DNA of 64,000 nt from positions 62,001-126,000 of the forward strand of contig NZ_JACSCH020000020.1 in assembly GCF_014451325.2 (NCBI RefSeq). The letters are read 5' to 3'. Of this stretch, positions 24,899-34,494 are shown one piece after another. The position numbers were made by a program, and so were the translations under genes. A model generated the notes under the pieces. It searched no databases. It saw nothing but the letters and a program-made list of their open reading frames with translations, and was not told the origin of the DNA. Each line of letters starts with the position of its first letter. Within the stretch, counting starts at the first letter, position 1. The DNA is from Streptomyces sp. CB02980 (GTDB lineage Bacteria; Actinomycetota; Actinomycetes; Streptomycetales; Streptomycetaceae).

Positions 24899-25777
24899 GT
24901 GACCAGCGCGCAGACCTCAGCACTTCCGCCCCTCCGGTTCCTCAAGGGCCACGGCACCGAGAACGACTTCGTGATCGTCCCCGACGCGGAGAACGCCGTG
25001 GACCTGCCCGCGGCCGCCGTCGCGCGCCTCTGCGACCGACGGGCCGGCATCGGTGGCGACGGGCTGCTGCACGTCGTGCGCAGCGCCGCCCACCCCGAGG
25101 CCCGGCACATGGCCGAAGAGGCCGAGTGGTTCATGGACTACCGGAACGCCGACGGCTCGGTCGCCGAGATGTGCGGGAACGGGGTCCGGGTCTTCGCCCG
25201 TTACCTGGAGCACGCCGGGCACGTCACCGCCGGCGAGGTCGCCGTCGCCACCCGCGGCGGGATCAAGCGCGTCCACCTCGACAAGGACGGCTCCGTCACC
25301 GTCGCCATGGGGCGCGCGGTCCTCCCCGAGGCCGGCGTCACCGTCACCGTCGACGGCCGCAGCTGGCCCGCGCGCAACGTGAACATGGGAAATCCGCACG
25401 CGGTCGCCTTCGTCGAGGACCTCGACCACGCGGGCAACCTGTTCACCGAGCCGCCGTACGCTCCGGCCGAGGTCTACCCGGACGGGGTGAACATCGAGTT
25501 CGTCGCCGACCGGGGCCCCCGCCACGTCGCCATGCGGGTCCACGAGCGCGGCGCCGCCGAGACCCGCTCCTGCGGCACGGGCGCGTGCGCCGTCGCCGTC
25601 GCCACCGCCCGCCGGGACGGTGCCGACCCCGCCGAGAGCGGCACCCCCGTCACGTACACCGTCGACGTGCTCGGCGGGACGCTGGTCATCACCGAGCACC
25701 CCGACGGGCAGATCGACATGACGGGCCCCGCCGTGATCGTCGCCGAGGGCACCGTCGACCCCGCCTGGCTCGGCTGA
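24899..25777 (+). CDS. dapF: Diaminopimelate epimerase
   Basis: A 292-residue DapF converting LL- to meso-diaminopimelate in lysine biosynthesis (Streptomyces peptidoglycan itself uses LL-DAP). Both catalytic cysteines are in place: AEMCGNGVRVFARYL and TRSCGTGACAVAVA. The N-terminal KGHGTENDFVIVPD carries the substrate-binding Asn. GTG 24899 is used. The gap upstream contains short CTCGTACCGACC-like direct repeats. Confidence 0.96.
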   Translation: MTSAQTSALPPLRFLKGHGTENDFVIVPDAENAVDLPAAAVARLCDRRAGIGGDGLLHVVRSAAHPEARHMAEEAEWFMDYRNADGSVAEMCGNGVRVFARYLEHAGHVTAGEVAVATRGGIKRVHLDKDGSVTVAMGRAVLPEAGVTVTVDGRSWPARNVNMGNPHAVAFVEDLDHAGNLFTEPPYAPAEVYPDGVNIEFVADRGPRHVAMRVHERGAAETRSCGTGACAVAVATARRDGADPAESGTPVTYTVDVLGGTLVITEHPDGQIDMTGPAVIVAEGTVDPAWLG

Positions 25778-25981
25778 GGCCGAGCTCCGCAGCGGCGCGG
25801 GAATCGAAGGAAGCGACGGAATCGAAACAGTCAACGACTGATTTGTCGCTCGAATGGGTGATCCGTTTCACGCTGAGCGAGAGGGCGACTGCGCCACGTG
25901 GTGGGGTCGGTAGCATCAAGCACCGGCCCCCCGGGTACGCCTGGCCCGCCCACCGCCGGTCGACGTTGCCGGAGGTGCCCC

Positions 25982-28387
25982 ATGAGCGCAGAGGCCACCA
26001 ACCCTGTGAGCCCGGCGGAAGCCGCCGTCACCGATGCGACCGCCCGCAGACGCGGACGTGCCCGAATCGACCTGCGCCGGATCGGCCGCGCCGCGCTGCT
26101 CGGCGCCACCGCAGGACCGGCCCCCCGTGACCGGCTGCCCGACGCGATCAGTCATGTCGCCGAGGCGCACCGCGCCCACCATCCCGAGGCCGACCTCTCG
26201 GTGCTGCGCCGGGCGTACGTCCTCGCGGAGTCCTCGCACCGCGGCCAGTTCCGCAAGAGCGGCGAGCCGTACATCACCCACCCGCTCGCGGTGACGCTGA
26301 TCCTCGCCGAACTCGGCGCGGAGACCACCACCCTGACCGCGTCCCTCCTCCACGACACCGTCGAGGACACGGATGTGACGCTCGATCAGGTGCGTCGGGA
26401 GTTCGGTGACGAGGTCGCCTACCTCGTCGACGGCGTCACCAAGGTGGAGAAGATCGACTACGGCGCCGCCGCCGAGCCGGAGACCTTCCGCAAGATGCTC
26501 GTCGCCACCGGCAACGACGTCCGGGTGATGTCGATCAAGCTCGCCGACCGGCTCCACAACATGCGCACGCTCGGGGTGATGCGGCCCGAGAAGCAGGCGA
26601 GGATCGCCAAGGTCACCCGGGACGTGCTCATCCCGCTGGCCGAACGGCTCGGGGTCCAGGCCCTCAAGACCGAGCTGGAGGACCTCGTCTTCGCCATCCT
26701 CCACCCCGAGGAGTACGAGAACACCCGCGCGCTCATCGCCGGGAACCCGCACGCGGGCGACGCGCTCGGCGCCGTCGCCGAGCAGGTCTCGGCGGTCCTC
26801 CGCGAGGCGGACATCGGCGCCGAAGTCCTCGTCCGCCCCCGGCACTTCGTCTCCGTCCACCGCAGCCGCCTCAAGCGCGGCGAGCTGCGCGGCTGCGACT
26901 TCGGGCGGCTCCTCGTCCTGGTCTCCGAGGACGCCGACTGCTACGCGGTCCTCGGCGAGCTCCACACCTGTTTCACCCCGGTGATCTCCGAGTTCAAGGA
27001 CTTCATCGCGGCCCCCAAGTTCAACCTGTACCAGTCCCTGCACACCGCCGTCGCGGCCCCCGACGGCGCCGTGGCCGAGGTCCTCATCCGCACCCACCGG
27101 ATGCACACGGTCGCGGAGGCGGGGGTCGTCGCCCTGGGCAACCCGCACGTGGGGCAGGAGACGACGGGGCAGCCGGGCGGCACCCCGGACGGAGACGCCC
27201 AGGCCGCCGCGGCCTCCTCGGCGCCGGCGCACACCGGCCGTCCGGGAACCACCACCCCACGGGACACCGCCGCACACGCCACGTCCGCCGCACAGGCCAA
27301 CCGCGCCACGCCTGCCGCCCGCGCCACATCGGCCACATCGGCCACGTCGGGAGGGTCCGGCGCACCAGCCGCACCCGACGCACCAGCCAAACCCGACGCC
27401 CCCGCCACCGTCGACACCCCGGCCGCCGAGGACGGCGAGCGCGTCGACCCCACCCGCCCCGGCTGGCTCTCCCGGCTCCTCGACTGGCAGCAGGCCGCCC
27501 CCGACCCGGACACCTTCTGGACCTCGCTCCGCGCCGACCTCGCCGAGGACGACGAGATCACCGTCTTCCGCGCCGACGGGAGCACCCCCGGAACGATCAG
27601 CCTCCCGGCCGGAGCCAGCTGCGTCGACGCCGCCTACGCCCAGCACGGCGAAGCCGCCCACGCCTGTCTCGGCGCGCGCGTCAACGGGCGCCTCGCGCCC
27701 CTCAGCACCGTCCTCGGCGACGGGGACACCGTCCAGCTGCTGCTCGCCCAGGACACCGTCTCCGGGCCGTCCCCGGAATGGCTCGACCACGCCCGTACCC
27801 CCGCGGCCCGGATCGCGATCACCGGCTGGCTCCAGGCCCATCCGGAGAGCGCCGCGCCGCCCGTCGCCACGACCGGCCCCCGGCCCCAGTCCGGCGTCAC
27901 CGCCGACCACCGCTCCGGCGCGGAACTCCACGCCGACCTGGAGGGCGAGCCCCGTGCCTCCGTCCGGCCGGCCGGCTGCTGCACCCCCGTACCGCCGGAC
28001 AAGATCACCGGATTCCGGGTCCGCGGCGGATCCGTCACCGTCCACCGGAACGGCTGCGCGGCCGTCGACACCATGCGCCGGCTCGGCCGCGATCCCGTCG
28101 CCGTCCGCTGGGGCGACACCACCCACGGCCGGGTCACCCTCGTCGCGGAGTCCTTCGGCCGACCAGGTCTCCTCGCCGACCTCACCGAGGCCATCGCCGT
28201 CGCCGGGGCCGCCGTCGTCTCCGCGACCGTCGAGCCGCCCAGCGAGCAGCGGGTCCGCCACACGTACACCCTCCACCTGCCCGACGTGGCCCGGCTCGCC
28301 GCCCTCATGCGGGCCATGCGGGACGTGCCCGGGGTGTACGACGTGAGCCGCGCCCGCCACCGCTCCCCGGAGCCCCGCCGGGCCTGA
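25982..28387 (+). CDS. rshA: RelA/SpoT-family (p)ppGpp enzyme
   Basis: An 801-residue long RelA/SpoT homologue. The HD hydrolase domain is intact: THPLAVTLILAEL, LLHDTVEDTDV, KLADRLHNMRTLGVM. The synthetase domain is recognisable (RPRHFVSVHRSR, EFKDFIAAPKFNLYQSLHT, EVLIRTHRMHTVAEAG) but departs from consensus: RFKDY is EFKDF, EIQIRT is EVLIRT, and the AHW motif is missing. A low-complexity Ala/Thr/Pro insert (about 395-480) separates it from a TGS-like region (about 525-590), and a C-terminal ACT-like domain ends the protein. ATG 25982 follows GGAGGT. It matches in position the second rsh gene of S. coelicolor, distinct from relA. Confidence 0.9.
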   Translation: MSAEATNPVSPAEAAVTDATARRRGRARIDLRRIGRAALLGATAGPAPRDRLPDAISHVAEAHRAHHPEADLSVLRRAYVLAESSHRGQFRKSGEPYITHPLAVTLILAELGAETTTLTASLLHDTVEDTDVTLDQVRREFGDEVAYLVDGVTKVEKIDYGAAAEPETFRKMLVATGNDVRVMSIKLADRLHNMRTLGVMRPEKQARIAKVTRDVLIPLAERLGVQALKTELEDLVFAILHPEEYENTRALIAGNPHAGDALGAVAEQVSAVLREADIGAEVLVRPRHFVSVHRSRLKRGELRGCDFGRLLVLVSEDADCYAVLGELHTCFTPVISEFKDFIAAPKFNLYQSLHTAVAAPDGAVAEVLIRTHRMHTVAEAGVVALGNPHVGQETTGQPGGTPDGDAQAAAASSAPAHTGRPGTTTPRDTAAHATSAAQANRATPAARATSATSATSGGSGAPAAPDAPAKPDAPATVDTPAAEDGERVDPTRPGWLSRLLDWQQAAPDPDTFWTSLRADLAEDDEITVFRADGSTPGTISLPAGASCVDAAYAQHGEAAHACLGARVNGRLAPLSTVLGDGDTVQLLLAQDTVSGPSPEWLDHARTPAARIAITGWLQAHPESAAPPVATTGPRPQSGVTADHRSGAELHADLEGEPRASVRPAGCCTPVPPDKITGFRVRGGSVTVHRNGCAAVDTMRRLGRDPVAVRWGDTTHGRVTLVAESFGRPGLLADLTEAIAVAGAAVVSATVEPPSEQRVRHTYTLHLPDVARLAALMRAMRDVPGVYDVSRARHRSPEPRRA

Positions 28388-28554
28388 CGGGCCGGGCCTG
28401 ATTCGCCGGGGACGGCGCGGCGCCGCGAGGCGTCGGCCCGGCGCGGCATGGGACCCGGTCGTGTCCCCCTTCGAGTGGCGGGCGAGCGCGCCGCCCGGGG
28501 GAGCGGGCGCGGCCCTGGTAGCCGTAGGGCCAGTCCTCCGGAAAGGCCTGGCCC

Positions 28555-30048
28555 ATGCCGCTCGTCCGAACGCCCCTGCCCCGCGCGCGGTGGCTCCGCT
28601 CCGCCGTCCTGGTCGCCGCCTCGGCCGGGCTCGTCGCCGCCGCGCTGCCCGCCCCGGCGCCGCTGGGCATCGGGGACCCGCTCTTCCCCCACCTCGGCAA
28701 TCCCGGTTACGACGTCCTCTCGTACGCCGTCGACCTCACCTACCCCGGGGTCAACACCGCACCACTGGCCGCCGTGACCCGGATCGACGCGCTCGCCACC
28801 GACGACCTGGAGCGGTTCAACCTCGACTTCACCCACGGCACGGTCTCCGCCGTCACCGTCGACGGTCTGGCCGCCACGTACGCCACCAGCGGCGAGGACC
28901 TGGTCGTCACACCCGCGGTGCCGATCGACGAGGGCGAGTCGATCGAGATCACCGTCACGCACACCAGCGACCCGAGCGGTCCCGCCGACACCGGCGGCTG
29001 GGTCCGTACCAGCGACGGTCTCGCCATGGCCAACCAGGCCGACGCCGCCCACCGGGTCTTCCCGTCCAACGACCACCCGTCGGACAAGGCGTACTTCACC
29101 TTCCGCGTGACCGCCCCCAGCGAGCTCACCGCCGTCGCCAACGGCCTGCCCACCGGCCGGATCACCCGGGGCGGCACGACGACGTGGACGTACCGCACCA
29201 GCCACCCCATGGCCACCGAGCTCGCCCAGGTGTCCATCGGCCGCTCCACCGTCGTGCACCGGTCAGGCCCGCACGGCCTGCCCGTACGGGACGTGGTGCG
29301 CACCGCCGACCGGGAGCTGATGGAGCCCTGGCTCCGCAGGACCCCCGGCCACCTGGAGTGGATGGAGCGGAAGGTCGGCCCGTACCCCTTCGAGACGTAC
29401 GGGGTGCTCATCGCGGACGCCACCACGGGTTTCGAGCTGGAGACCCAGACCCTGTCGCTCTTCGAGCGCCGCCTCTTCACCGAGCCGGGCTACCCGGAGT
29501 GGTACGTCGACTCCGTCATGGTGCACGAGCTGGCCCACCAGTGGTTCGGCGACAGCGTCTCGCCGCGGACCTGGTCCGACCTGTGGCTCAACGAGGGGCA
29601 CGCCAGCTGGTACGAGGCGCTGTACGCCGACGAGACCGCGGGCAAGTCCCTGGAGCGGCGCATGAAGGCCGCCTACGCCGCCTCCGACGGGTGGAGGGCC
29701 GACGGCGGCCCGCCGGCCGCCCCCGAGCCGCCCTCGCCCGGCCACAAGATCAGCCTCTTCCGGCCCGTGGTCTACGACGGCAGCGCCCTCGTCCTGTACG
29801 CGCTCCGCCAGGAGATCGGCACCGAGGCCTTCGGGCGTCTGGAGCGGCGCTGGGTCGCCGACCACCGGGACGGCACCGCCACCACCGCCGACTTCGTCGC
29901 CCTGGCCGGTGAGATCGCCGGACGCGACCTGACCGCCTTCTTCCGCGGCTGGCTGTACGAGGCGAAGACCCCGGCCATGCCCGGCCACCCGGACTGGCGC
30001 AGTCGCCCGGCCGAGGCCGCCGCCCGGACCGCCCCGAAACCCGGATGA
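28555..30048 (+). CDS. Secreted M1-family metallopeptidase
   Basis: A 497-residue zinc aminopeptidase-like protein. Residues 1-35 look like a signal peptide (Arg-rich start, hydrophobic core AVLVAASAGLVAAAL). The zinc motif is VMVHELAHQWFGD (about 322-334) with the third ligand in WLNEGHASWYEAL. The substrate-anchoring motif that is GAMEN in many M1 enzymes reads GFELETQ here. At about 500 residues it lacks the large C-terminal helical domain of full aminopeptidase N. It is likely exported and active on peptides outside the cell. Confidence 0.92.
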   Translation: MPLVRTPLPRARWLRSAVLVAASAGLVAAALPAPAPLGIGDPLFPHLGNPGYDVLSYAVDLTYPGVNTAPLAAVTRIDALATDDLERFNLDFTHGTVSAVTVDGLAATYATSGEDLVVTPAVPIDEGESIEITVTHTSDPSGPADTGGWVRTSDGLAMANQADAAHRVFPSNDHPSDKAYFTFRVTAPSELTAVANGLPTGRITRGGTTTWTYRTSHPMATELAQVSIGRSTVVHRSGPHGLPVRDVVRTADRELMEPWLRRTPGHLEWMERKVGPYPFETYGVLIADATTGFELETQTLSLFERRLFTEPGYPEWYVDSVMVHELAHQWFGDSVSPRTWSDLWLNEGHASWYEALYADETAGKSLERRMKAAYAASDGWRADGGPPAAPEPPSPGHKISLFRPVVYDGSALVLYALRQEIGTEAFGRLERRWVADHRDGTATTADFVALAGEIAGRDLTAFFRGWLYEAKTPAMPGHPDWRSRPAEAAARTAPKPG

Positions 30049-30112
30049 CCGCCCCGAAAACCCGGATGCCCCCCGAAAACCCGGATGACCGCACCGCCCC
30101 GAAACCCGGATG
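30032..30112 (+). repeat. CCCCGAAACCCGGATG direct repeats at the end of the M1 peptidase gene
   Basis: Four copies of a 16-17-bp unit at 30032-30047, 30052-30068, 30071-30087 and 30097-30112. The first encodes the last residues and overlaps the stop codon. Confidence 0.9.
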
Positions 30113-30163
30113 ACGGGCCCCGCCGGGGCGTGTCACCATCTTCAGGTCGGCAACGCGGCCGAC

Positions 30164-30185
30164 GGTCCGGGAATCTTCCCGGACC
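30164..30185. terminator. Hairpin between M1 peptidase gene and hflX
   Basis: 9-bp perfect stem (30164-30172 with 30177-30185), ATCT loop. No T-run follows. It may end the peptidase transcript or sit in the hflX leader. Confidence 0.4.
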
Positions 30186-30271
30186 CTCACGCGTTGTGAC
30201 GGCATAAGACTCATCGCTCCATGGCGCGCCGAAACCGGTGCCGCTGTGGAAGCAATCGACGTAAGGATCAA

Positions 30272-31765
30272 ATGACCTCCTCTTCTTCCCCTTCCCAGGA
30301 CGAGCAGAGCTTCGCGGAGACGAGCCGTACCGAGAGCCTTCGGGCCGATGCCCTGATGGAAGAGGACGTCGCCTGGAGCCACGAGATCGACGGAGAGCGG
30401 GACGGCGACCAGTTCGACCGCTCCGAGCGCGCGGCCCTGCGCCGTGTCGTGGGCCTCTCCACCGAGCTCGAGGACGTCACCGAGGTCGAGTACCGCCAGC
30501 TGCGCCTGGAGCGCGTGGTACTGGTCGGTGTCTGGACCTCCGGGACCGTCCAGGACGCGGAGAACTCCCTCGCGGAACTCGCGGCCCTCGCCGAGACGGC
30601 GGGCGCCCTCGTGCTCGACGGCGTGATCCAGCGCCGTGACAAGCCGGACCCGGCGACCTTCATCGGCTCCGGCAAGGCGCGCGAACTGCGCGACATCGTG
30701 GTCGAGACCGGCGCCGACACCGTCGTCTGCGACGGCGAGCTCAGCCCCGGCCAGCTCATCGCCCTCGAAGACGTCGTCAAGGTCAAGGTGGTCGACCGGA
30801 CTGCCCTGATCCTCGACATCTTCGCCCAGCACGCCAAGTCCCGAGAGGGCAAGGCGCAGGTCGCGCTCGCGCAGATGCAGTACATGCTGCCGCGCCTCCG
30901 TGGCTGGGGTCAGTCGCTGTCCCGTCAGATGGGTGGCGGCGGCGGTGGCGGCATGGCCACCCGTGGTCCCGGTGAGACCAAGATCGAGACCGACCGGCGT
31001 CGTATCCGCGAGAAGATGGCGAAGATGCGCCGGGAGATCGCGGAGATGAAGACCGGCCGCGACATCAAGCGGCAGGAGCGGCGCCGCAACAAGGTGCCGT
31101 CGGTCGCCATCGCCGGATACACGAACGCCGGCAAGTCCTCCCTGCTCAACCGCCTCACCGGCGCGGGCGTGCTCGTGGAGAACTCCCTGTTCGCCACGCT
31201 CGACCCGACCGTCCGCCGGGCCGAGACGCCCACCGGCCGGGTCTACACCCTGGCCGACACCGTCGGCTTCGTCCGGCACCTGCCGCACCACCTGGTCGAG
31301 GCGTTCCGCTCCACCATGGAGGAGGTCGGCGACTCCGACCTCATCCTGCACGTGGTGGACGGCTCGCACCCGGCGCCGGAGGAGCAGCTGGCCGCCGTGC
31401 GCGAGGTCTTCCGGGACGTCGGCGCGGTGAACGTGCCGGAGATCGTCGTCATCAACAAGGCCGACGCCGCGGACCCGCTGGTGATCCAGCGACTGCTGCG
31501 GATGGAGAAGCACTCCATCGTGGTCTCGGCCCGTTCGGGCCAGGGCATGCAGGAGCTGCTCGCGCTCATCGACTCCGAGCTGCCGCGCCCGCGGGTCGAG
31601 CTCGAAGCCCTCGTGCCGTACACGCAGGGCGGTCTCGTCTCGCGGGTGCACGCCGAGGGCGAGGTCGAGTCCGAGGAGCACACCCCGGAGGGCACCCTGC
31701 TCAAGGCCCGGGTGCACGAGGAACTGGCGGCGATGCTCGCGCCGTACGTTCCCGCAGCGCACTGA
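30272..31765 (+). CDS. hflX: GTPase HflX
   Basis: A 497-residue ribosome-associated GTPase that splits stalled or stressed ribosomes. The N-terminal domain has DGVIQRRDKPDPATFIGSGK; a glycine loop QMGGGGGGGMATRGPGETK precedes the coiled-coil. The G domain carries GYTNAGKSSLLNRL (about residue 280), DTVGFVRHLP and NKAD. ATG 30272 has AAGGA upstream. The Ser-rich first 60 residues are an actinobacterial extension. Confidence 0.95.
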   Translation: MTSSSSPSQDEQSFAETSRTESLRADALMEEDVAWSHEIDGERDGDQFDRSERAALRRVVGLSTELEDVTEVEYRQLRLERVVLVGVWTSGTVQDAENSLAELAALAETAGALVLDGVIQRRDKPDPATFIGSGKARELRDIVVETGADTVVCDGELSPGQLIALEDVVKVKVVDRTALILDIFAQHAKSREGKAQVALAQMQYMLPRLRGWGQSLSRQMGGGGGGGMATRGPGETKIETDRRRIREKMAKMRREIAEMKTGRDIKRQERRRNKVPSVAIAGYTNAGKSSLLNRLTGAGVLVENSLFATLDPTVRRAETPTGRVYTLADTVGFVRHLPHHLVEAFRSTMEEVGDSDLILHVVDGSHPAPEEQLAAVREVFRDVGAVNVPEIVVINKADAADPLVIQRLLRMEKHSIVVSARSGQGMQELLALIDSELPRPRVELEALVPYTQGGLVSRVHAEGEVESEEHTPEGTLLKARVHEELAAMLAPYVPAAH

Positions 31766-31835
31766 CCTGACGCACGACGAAGGCGTTGACCTGACGTACG
31801 ACGAAGGCGCCGACCTGACGCACGATGAAGGCGCC
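31764..31835. repeat. 24-bp tandem repeat (3 units) after hflX
   Basis: Three contiguous 24-bp units built on GACCTGACGCACGACGAAGG, starting inside the hflX stop codon and running into the terminator. Confidence 0.92.
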
Positions 31836-31870
31836 GGCCTCCTCCCGAGAGGGAGGGGACCGGCGCCTTC
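31827..31870. terminator. Bidirectional terminator between hflX and protease gene
   Basis: Long stem: outer 11 bp (31827-31837 with 31860-31870), one mismatch, inner 8 bp including one G-T pair, GAGA loop. It lies between convergent genes and ends in TTCTG. Confidence 0.85.
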
Positions 31871-31902
31871 TGTCGTGACGGTGGGTGTCGTGACGGGACG
31901 GG

Positions 31903-33084
31903 TCAGCGTGCGTACTTCTTGCTGACCATCTCGTGGGCCGCCTTCGCGCCCCGGCCCAACTGCGGTCCGGCGAGCCAGCCGTTGCTGCCGGCCGGGCCGA
32001 TCGAGGTGTTCGACACGAGCGCCGTCTTCCCGTTCGGCAGCACGCGGAACCAGCCGCCGCCGGACGAACCCGCGGTCATCGTGCAGCCGATCCGGTACAT
32101 CACCGGGGTGGCGGGCGCCGTGGTCATGCGCGTCGCCCGGTCCAGGCACTTGTGCATGATCACGCCGTTGTACGGGGCGGCCTGCGGGTATCCCCAGGCG
32201 CCGATCGTGCCGGACTGCGCGGGCGCGGGAGCGGAGAAGTCGACCGGCAGCGCGGCGCCGACGGTCTCCTCCAGGGACTTGCCGCCCCGCTGCGGCTGCA
32301 CGTGCAGGACGGCGTAGTCGTACGGCCAGGCCTGGTTGGTGCCACCGGACTTGATCCACTCACCCGAGGTCACGGCCCAGTCGGCCCAGTACTGGCCGTA
32401 CGGGTAGATCTCGTGCGCCTGCGCGTTGTTGAGCGCGGAGGGGGACTTGCCCAGGTCGTTGAAGGCCGGGACGAAGGTGATGTTGCGGTACCAGCCGCCC
32501 TTCTTGCCCGCGTGGACGCAGTGGCCGGCCGTCCAGACCAGGTTGGACCTACCGGGCCGGCGCGGGTCCTTCACGATGGTGCCGGAGCAGACCATGTGGC
32601 CCTGCGGCGAGTCGAAGAAGATCTTCCCGACCGGGGCCGCGTTGCGGTGGTACGGGGTCTTCTCGCGCTGCGCCCTGACGGGGCGGGGCGTCGGGTCGGT
32701 GCCGCCGCCTCCGGCCTGCGCGGTGATCGTGGGGTCGGGGCTCTTGGCGGACTGCATCCGCGCCGGGTCCCAGAGCCCGTCGATGACCGGGTTGACGAAG
32801 TCCTCGGCCTCACGCAGCCAGGTGTTCGTGTCCCAGTTCTTCCAGTCGCCGTCCTTCCACTTGTCCAGGTCGACGCCGTGCTTCTTCAGCTTGTCGGCGA
32901 GGTCCTTGGTGAGGTCGGCGCCACCGTCTCCGGTGGCCGCGTCGTCGGTGCCCGACGCGGAACTGCTCGCTCCGGCGGCCGGCTTGTCGGCCGCCGGGGT
33001 CTCGGTGGGGCCGCAGGCCGTGGCGGTCAGCGCGAGCGCGGTGACCAGGCCGAGGGCGGCGGGTAGGAGTCGTACGGAGCGCAT
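31903..33084 (-). CDS. Secreted trypsin-like serine protease, probable lipoprotein (paralogue 1)
   Basis: A 393-residue exported protein. The signal peptide (MRSVRLLPAALGLVTALALT) ends in TATACGP, a Streptomyces-type lipobox, followed by a Pro/Ala/Ser linker. The chymotrypsin-fold triad is visible: His in LVWTAGHCVHAGKK, Asp in WPYDYAVLHVQ, Ser in TMTAGSSGGGWF. A paralogue lies directly upstream on the same strand with the same layout. It is probably surface-anchored. Targets are unknown. Confidence 0.9.
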   Translation of the reverse strand: MRSVRLLPAALGLVTALALTATACGPTETPAADKPAAGASSSASGTDDAATGDGGADLTKDLADKLKKHGVDLDKWKDGDWKNWDTNTWLREAEDFVNPVIDGLWDPARMQSAKSPDPTITAQAGGGGTDPTPRPVRAQREKTPYHRNAAPVGKIFFDSPQGHMVCSGTIVKDPRRPGRSNLVWTAGHCVHAGKKGGWYRNITFVPAFNDLGKSPSALNNAQAHEIYPYGQYWADWAVTSGEWIKSGGTNQAWPYDYAVLHVQPQRGGKSLEETVGAALPVDFSAPAPAQSGTIGAWGYPQAAPYNGVIMHKCLDRATRMTTAPATPVMYRIGCTMTAGSSGGGWFRVLPNGKTALVSNTSIGPAGSNGWLAGPQLGRGAKAAHEMVSKKYAR

Positions 33085-33315
33085 GTGGTGAATTCCCCCT
33101 GAGATGATTCCCGCGCCCGGTGAGCGGCCGCGTTTCCGGCGCGTTCCTCGCCTTGACGTTGCCATGGACGCGTCACTTGCGGTGCACAGTATGCCGGTTG
33201 GGCAAACGGTTGAGCGAAGGGCGGACCAGGGGCTCTCCGTGTCCGGGTGAAGCCCCTTGGGGGCGGGCATGGCGGGAGGCGAGGCCCCGAGGGCCCCGCC
33301 TCCCGCCCCGCGCGC

Positions 33316-34494
33316 CTACTGCCCTGCGTACTTCTTGCTGACCTCGTCGAACATGGCCTTGGCCTCGGGACCGAAGCGCGGACCCGCGAGCCAGCCGGCC
33401 GTCGACGGGCCGATCGAGGTGTTCGACACCAGCGCCGGCTTGCCGTCACTGCCCTGGGCGACCCAGCCGCCACCGGACGAACCACCCGTCATCGAGCAGC
33501 CGATGCGGTACATCGTCGGCTGCTCCGCCTTCAGGGACAGCCGGCCCGGCTTGTCCTCGCACTGGAACATCCGCTGGCCGTCGAACGGCGGCGCCGCCGG
33601 GTAACCGGTCGCCTTCATGGCCGCGATCTTCGGCACCGCCGGCGCGTTGAAGTCCACGGGAAGCGCCGAACCGACGGTCTCCTCCAGGGACTTGGTCGTG
33701 CCGCCCTTCTCCGGGGTCACCTTGATGACCGCGAAGTCGTAGGGAGCGCCCGCACCGCCCGTGGACGCGCCCTCGGCGATCCACTGGTCGGAGGTCTTGA
33801 CCCAGTCCGCCCACCACACGCCGTACGGAGCGATCTGCTCGCGCGACGCCTTCTCGAGGTCGGCGGTCGACAGTGCGGAGTCGTTGTACGAGGGCACGAA
33901 GGCGATGTTGCGGTACCAGCCGCCCTTCTTGCCCTTGTGGACGCAGTGGCCGGCCGTCCACACCATGTTGGACTTGCCGGGGTGCGCCGGGTCCTGCACG
34001 ACCGTGGCCGAGCAGACCATCGAGCCCTCGGGGCCGTCGAAGAAGACCTTCCCGGACTCCGCGGCGTTGCTGTGGTACTTCGCCGTCACGGCCCTCGCCC
34101 GCACCAGGACCGGCGTCGGGTCGGTCACGCCCTCGTCACCCGAGATGTCCTCCTCCTCGACCGGCTTGTCGGGGCGCTCGGCGTCCCGCATCCGGTCCGG
34201 GTCCCAGAGGTCCTCGATGATCGGGTTGACGAAGTCCTTGGCCTCACGCAGCCACTTGTCGCGGTCCCAGTTCCTCCACTCGCCGTCCCGCCACTTGTCG
34301 ACGTCGATCCCGTGCTCCTTCAGGCGATCCTTCAGGTCCTCCGGAATCTTGATCTTGTCGACCGGGTTCTGGGCGGTCGCGGAAGCGCTGGGCTTGTCTC
34401 CCGCGTTCTCCTCGCTCGGTCCGCAGGCCGTAACGGTGAGCGTCAGCGCCGCGACGGCGGAAGCCGCCGTCAGCAGCGGACGAATCGATCGCAT
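33316..34494 (-). CDS. Secreted trypsin-like serine protease, probable lipoprotein (paralogue 2)
   Basis: A 392-residue paralogue of the neighbouring gene. The signal peptide ends in TVTACGP (lipobox-like), then comes a charged region with KEHGIDVDKWRDGEWRNWDR, a stretch also present in paralogue 1 (KKHGVDLDKWKDGDWKNWDT). The triad is His in WTAGHCVHKGKKGGW, Asp in PYDFAVIKV and Ser in SMTGGSSGGGWV. Both genes run on the minus strand 231 bp apart, indicating an old tandem duplication. Confidence 0.9.
   Translation of the reverse strand: MRSIRPLLTAASAVAALTLTVTACGPSEENAGDKPSASATAQNPVDKIKIPEDLKDRLKEHGIDVDKWRDGEWRNWDRDKWLREAKDFVNPIIEDLWDPDRMRDAERPDKPVEEEDISGDEGVTDPTPVLVRARAVTAKYHSNAAESGKVFFDGPEGSMVCSATVVQDPAHPGKSNMVWTAGHCVHKGKKGGWYRNIAFVPSYNDSALSTADLEKASREQIAPYGVWWADWVKTSDQWIAEGASTGGAGAPYDFAVIKVTPEKGGTTKSLEETVGSALPVDFNAPAVPKIAAMKATGYPAAPPFDGQRMFQCEDKPGRLSLKAEQPTMYRIGCSMTGGSSGGGWVAQGSDGKPALVSNTSIGPSTAGWLAGPRFGPEAKAMFDEVSKKYAGQ

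Noticed and set aside
25898..25981. Upstream extension of the RelA/SpoT gene
   Set aside because: The frame is open but ATG 25982 has a much better RBS (GGAGGT) and the extension lacks conserved sequence.
28461..29912. Second plus-strand open frame over the M1 peptidase gene
   Set aside because: It is an out-of-frame Arg/His/Pro-rich shadow; the M1 zinc motifs lie in the other frame.
30032..30112. Possible attachment site or integration scar
   Set aside because: Direct repeats are tandem and no integrase, tRNA or mobile gene is near.
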